Below are positions 62,570-64,000 of a DNA stretch of 64,000 nucleotides, piece by piece. The DNA is from Thalassobellus sediminis (GTDB lineage Bacteria; Bacteroidota; Bacteroidia; Flavobacteriales; Flavobacteriaceae). Every line of letters begins with the position of its first letter. Position 1 is the first letter of the stretch. Both the position numbers and the translations under genes were made by a program. The stretch spans positions 186,001-250,000 of the forward strand of contig NZ_JBISCD010000037.1 in NCBI RefSeq assembly GCF_044386045.1, in the 5' to 3' direction. The notes beneath the pieces were generated by a model, which was given only the letters and a program-made list of their open reading frames with translations, ran no database searches and was not told the origin of the DNA.

Positions 62570-63148
62570 ATGAAACGATTAACTCAGTTTATAAAAAATA
62601 ACTCATCAGGAAAAAAAGTTCTAGGTCTTTTTATTCTTACCAATGCCGTTTACATATTTATGCTAACTGTTACGATTCCTAAAACAATGGGGTTCTCGAA
62701 TGGAATGAAATTACTGGATATGATGCCAACAGGCTATGACTTGAATTATGTTAGTGAATTATTCAACTTGCTTGGAGAAATTGGACGTCAAACGTATCTA
62801 ACAAATCAAATACCTGTGGATATGATTTATCCATTACTTTTCGGACTGACCTACTGTTTGCTTTTAGCTTATTTTCTAAAAAAATTAAACAAACTAAATA
62901 CCCCATTTATTTATCTCTGTCTAATTCCTATAATTGCTGGAATAGCAGATTATTTAGAAAATTTCGGGATTATTACAATGCTGAATAGCTATCCGGAATT
63001 GAAAGCGAATATAGTCTCTGTAACTAATATGTTTTCAGTTATAAAAAGTATTTCAACAAGTCTATTTTTTATTGCATTGATTGTAATATTAATAATGCTT
63101 GGTATTAAAAAAATAATTACTAAAAACAGCACTAATGTAGAGGTTTAA
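62570..63148 (+). CDS. Four-span membrane protein, unknown function
   Basis: This 192-residue protein has four predicted spans (about residues 16-35, 83-102, 110-130 and 155-178), a positive N-terminus, and a loop GMKLLDMMPTGYDLNYVSELFNLLGEIGRQTY between spans 1 and 2 (cited in parts: MKLLDMMPTGYD). I do not recognise the family with certainty. It is followed by the esterase gene after 52 nt. Confidence 0.6.
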   Translation: MKRLTQFIKNNSSGKKVLGLFILTNAVYIFMLTVTIPKTMGFSNGMKLLDMMPTGYDLNYVSELFNLLGEIGRQTYLTNQIPVDMIYPLLFGLTYCLLLAYFLKKLNKLNTPFIYLCLIPIIAGIADYLENFGIITMLNSYPELKANIVSVTNMFSVIKSISTSLFFIALIVILIMLGIKKIITKNSTNVEV

Positions 63149-63200
63149 TCGAATATTGATAGAATTTTGATATACATAACCGTTAGACAAAATCTTAAAA

Positions 63201-64000
63201 ATGAAATATATAATAACATTATTAATTGCTATTTTATTAATCTCCTTTAAAAGTTCTGAAAACGAAGAACGCACAAAGAATTTTCCCAAAGAAGAACTTC
63301 GCGTTATAAACATTCCAAAAAAGGAGAATGTTTGGGTATTTATCATGGCTGGACAATCTAATATGGCAGGTCGTGGTTTTGTTGAACCTAAAGATACCAT
63401 TCACAATAATCAGATTCTTTCTATAAATAGTAGCAATCAATTAATTTATGCAAAAGAACCTTTGCATTTTTACGAACCGCCACGAACAGGCCTTGATATT
63501 GGTATGTCTTTTGGAAAAGAAATTATAAAGAAAATTCCTGATTCTATCTCGGTTTTATTAATTCCTACAGCAGTTGGAGGAAGTTCTATAGGACAATGGA
63601 TAGAAAACAAAAAACGTTTAGATGTTGAGTTATTTTCAAACTTTAAAGAAAAAATAGAATTAGCCCAAAATTATGGAGTAATAAAAGGAATATTATGGCA
63701 TCAAGGAGAAACTGATACAGACGAAGAAGCTACCATTAAAGAATATGACAAAAACCTTTCAGTATTAATTTCAAAATTTCGAGAAGCTACAAATAATGAT
63801 CAGTTACCCGTAATTATTGGAGAACTTGGAGATTATTCAAAATACAAGGAAAAATGGAACCAATTAAATTCAAAAATATTGGAGTTCTCCAAAACAGATA
63901 GTCTTGTAAGAGTCGTTAAATCAAAAGGTTTAAAAGACAAAGGAGACAAACTTCATTTTGATTCAAAAAGCATTCGTTTATTTGGAAAAAGATATGCTAA
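63201..64000 (+). CDS. SASA-family (sialate O-acetylesterase-like) esterase, 3' end missing
   Basis: The frame runs from ATG 63201 to the right edge with no stop, giving 266 residues. It has an N-terminal signal-like segment (IITLLIAILLISF). The SGNH-type catalytic blocks are visible: MAGQSNMAG near 51-59 with the Ser nucleophile, GGSSIGQW near 128, GILWHQGETD near 155-164, and the Asp/His dyad KLHFDSKS near 250. Members deacetylate acetylated sugars, including plant or algal glycans, so it may belong to a glycan locus starting beyond the window. Confidence 0.85.
   Translation, partial: MKYIITLLIAILLISFKSSENEERTKNFPKEELRVINIPKKENVWVFIMAGQSNMAGRGFVEPKDTIHNNQILSINSSNQLIYAKEPLHFYEPPRTGLDIGMSFGKEIIKKIPDSISVLLIPTAVGGSSIGQWIENKKRLDVELFSNFKEKIELAQNYGVIKGILWHQGETDTDEEATIKEYDKNLSVLISKFREATNNDQLPVIIGELGDYSKYKEKWNQLNSKILEFSKTDSLVRVVKSKGLKDKGDKLHFDSKSIRLFGKRYA

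Overview
The window is AT-rich DNA from a member of the Bacteroidota, most likely a marine Flavobacteriaceae species. Evidence for this: lipoproteins with Bacteroidota-type lipoboxes; a GH16 glucanase with a C-terminal type IX secretion sorting domain; YtxJ, FrnE-like DsbA and DUF4450 proteins; promoters of the TAnnTTTG type (-7 box); little use of Shine-Dalgarno sequences; and polysaccharide-degradation genes next to galactose and hexuronate catabolism. No rRNA, tRNA, insertion sequence, phage gene or CRISPR array was found.

Layout. 1-11.5 kb: a galactoside utilisation block (DUF4450 protein cut by the left edge, a six-hairpin glycosidase-like lipoprotein, galK, galT, a GH2 beta-galactosidase, a beta-helix lipoprotein). 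11.5-16 kb: a small stress/redox block with a Crp/Fnr regulator, two target promoters carrying the same TTGAA-N4-TTCAA operator at identical spacing (DsbA-like and MBL-fold exported proteins plus an NTF2-like lipoprotein), then a Fur-family regulator divergent from a thioredoxin-reductase-like flavoprotein that has an upstream, in-frame Tat-like leader without a normal start codon. 16-27 kb: housekeeping and glycan genes (glyA, a membrane class III cyclase, GH43, YtxJ, GH16, clpB). 26.8-30.4 kb: a TetR regulator with thioesterase, then two deoC paralogues and deoD. 30.4-34.5 kb: tandem 245-bp repeats, then the 5-oxoprolinase operon pxpABC led by an aberrant Nramp-like transporter. 34.5-36.7 kb: an accessory patch with an AbiH-type abortive infection gene and three REP-like palindromes. 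36.7-44 kb: yifB, tandem lacI paralogues, the hexuronate genes uxuA and an SDR reductase, and a serine hydrolase.

44-61.6 kb is a nitrate/redox island: an outer membrane porin-like protein and nrtABCD-type nitrate uptake; a five-gene operon (flavohaemoglobin-type globin, Tll0287-like haem lipoprotein, di-haem-b membrane protein, FAD/2Fe-2S reductase, pentahaem cytochrome c); an FNR-like regulator with a CX2CX4C cluster motif; and a complete molybdopterin cofactor operon (moeA, modE-like, TSUP permease, mobA, moaD, moeB-rhodanese, moaE, moaCB fusion, moaA). The palindrome AAGTATTAATACTT (one mismatch at nrtA) lies in the promoters of nrtA, the globin operon and the fnr-like gene, tying them into one candidate regulon. 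No nitrate or nitrite reductase is in the window.

The most interesting candidates are the globin/haem/reductase operon as a trans-membrane electron conduit with its shared operator, the Nramp homologue lacking metal ligands inside the 5-oxoproline operon, and the flavoprotein with an apparently start-less Tat leader. 61.7-64 kb holds small unknown membrane or exported proteins and a SASA-type esterase cut by the right edge.
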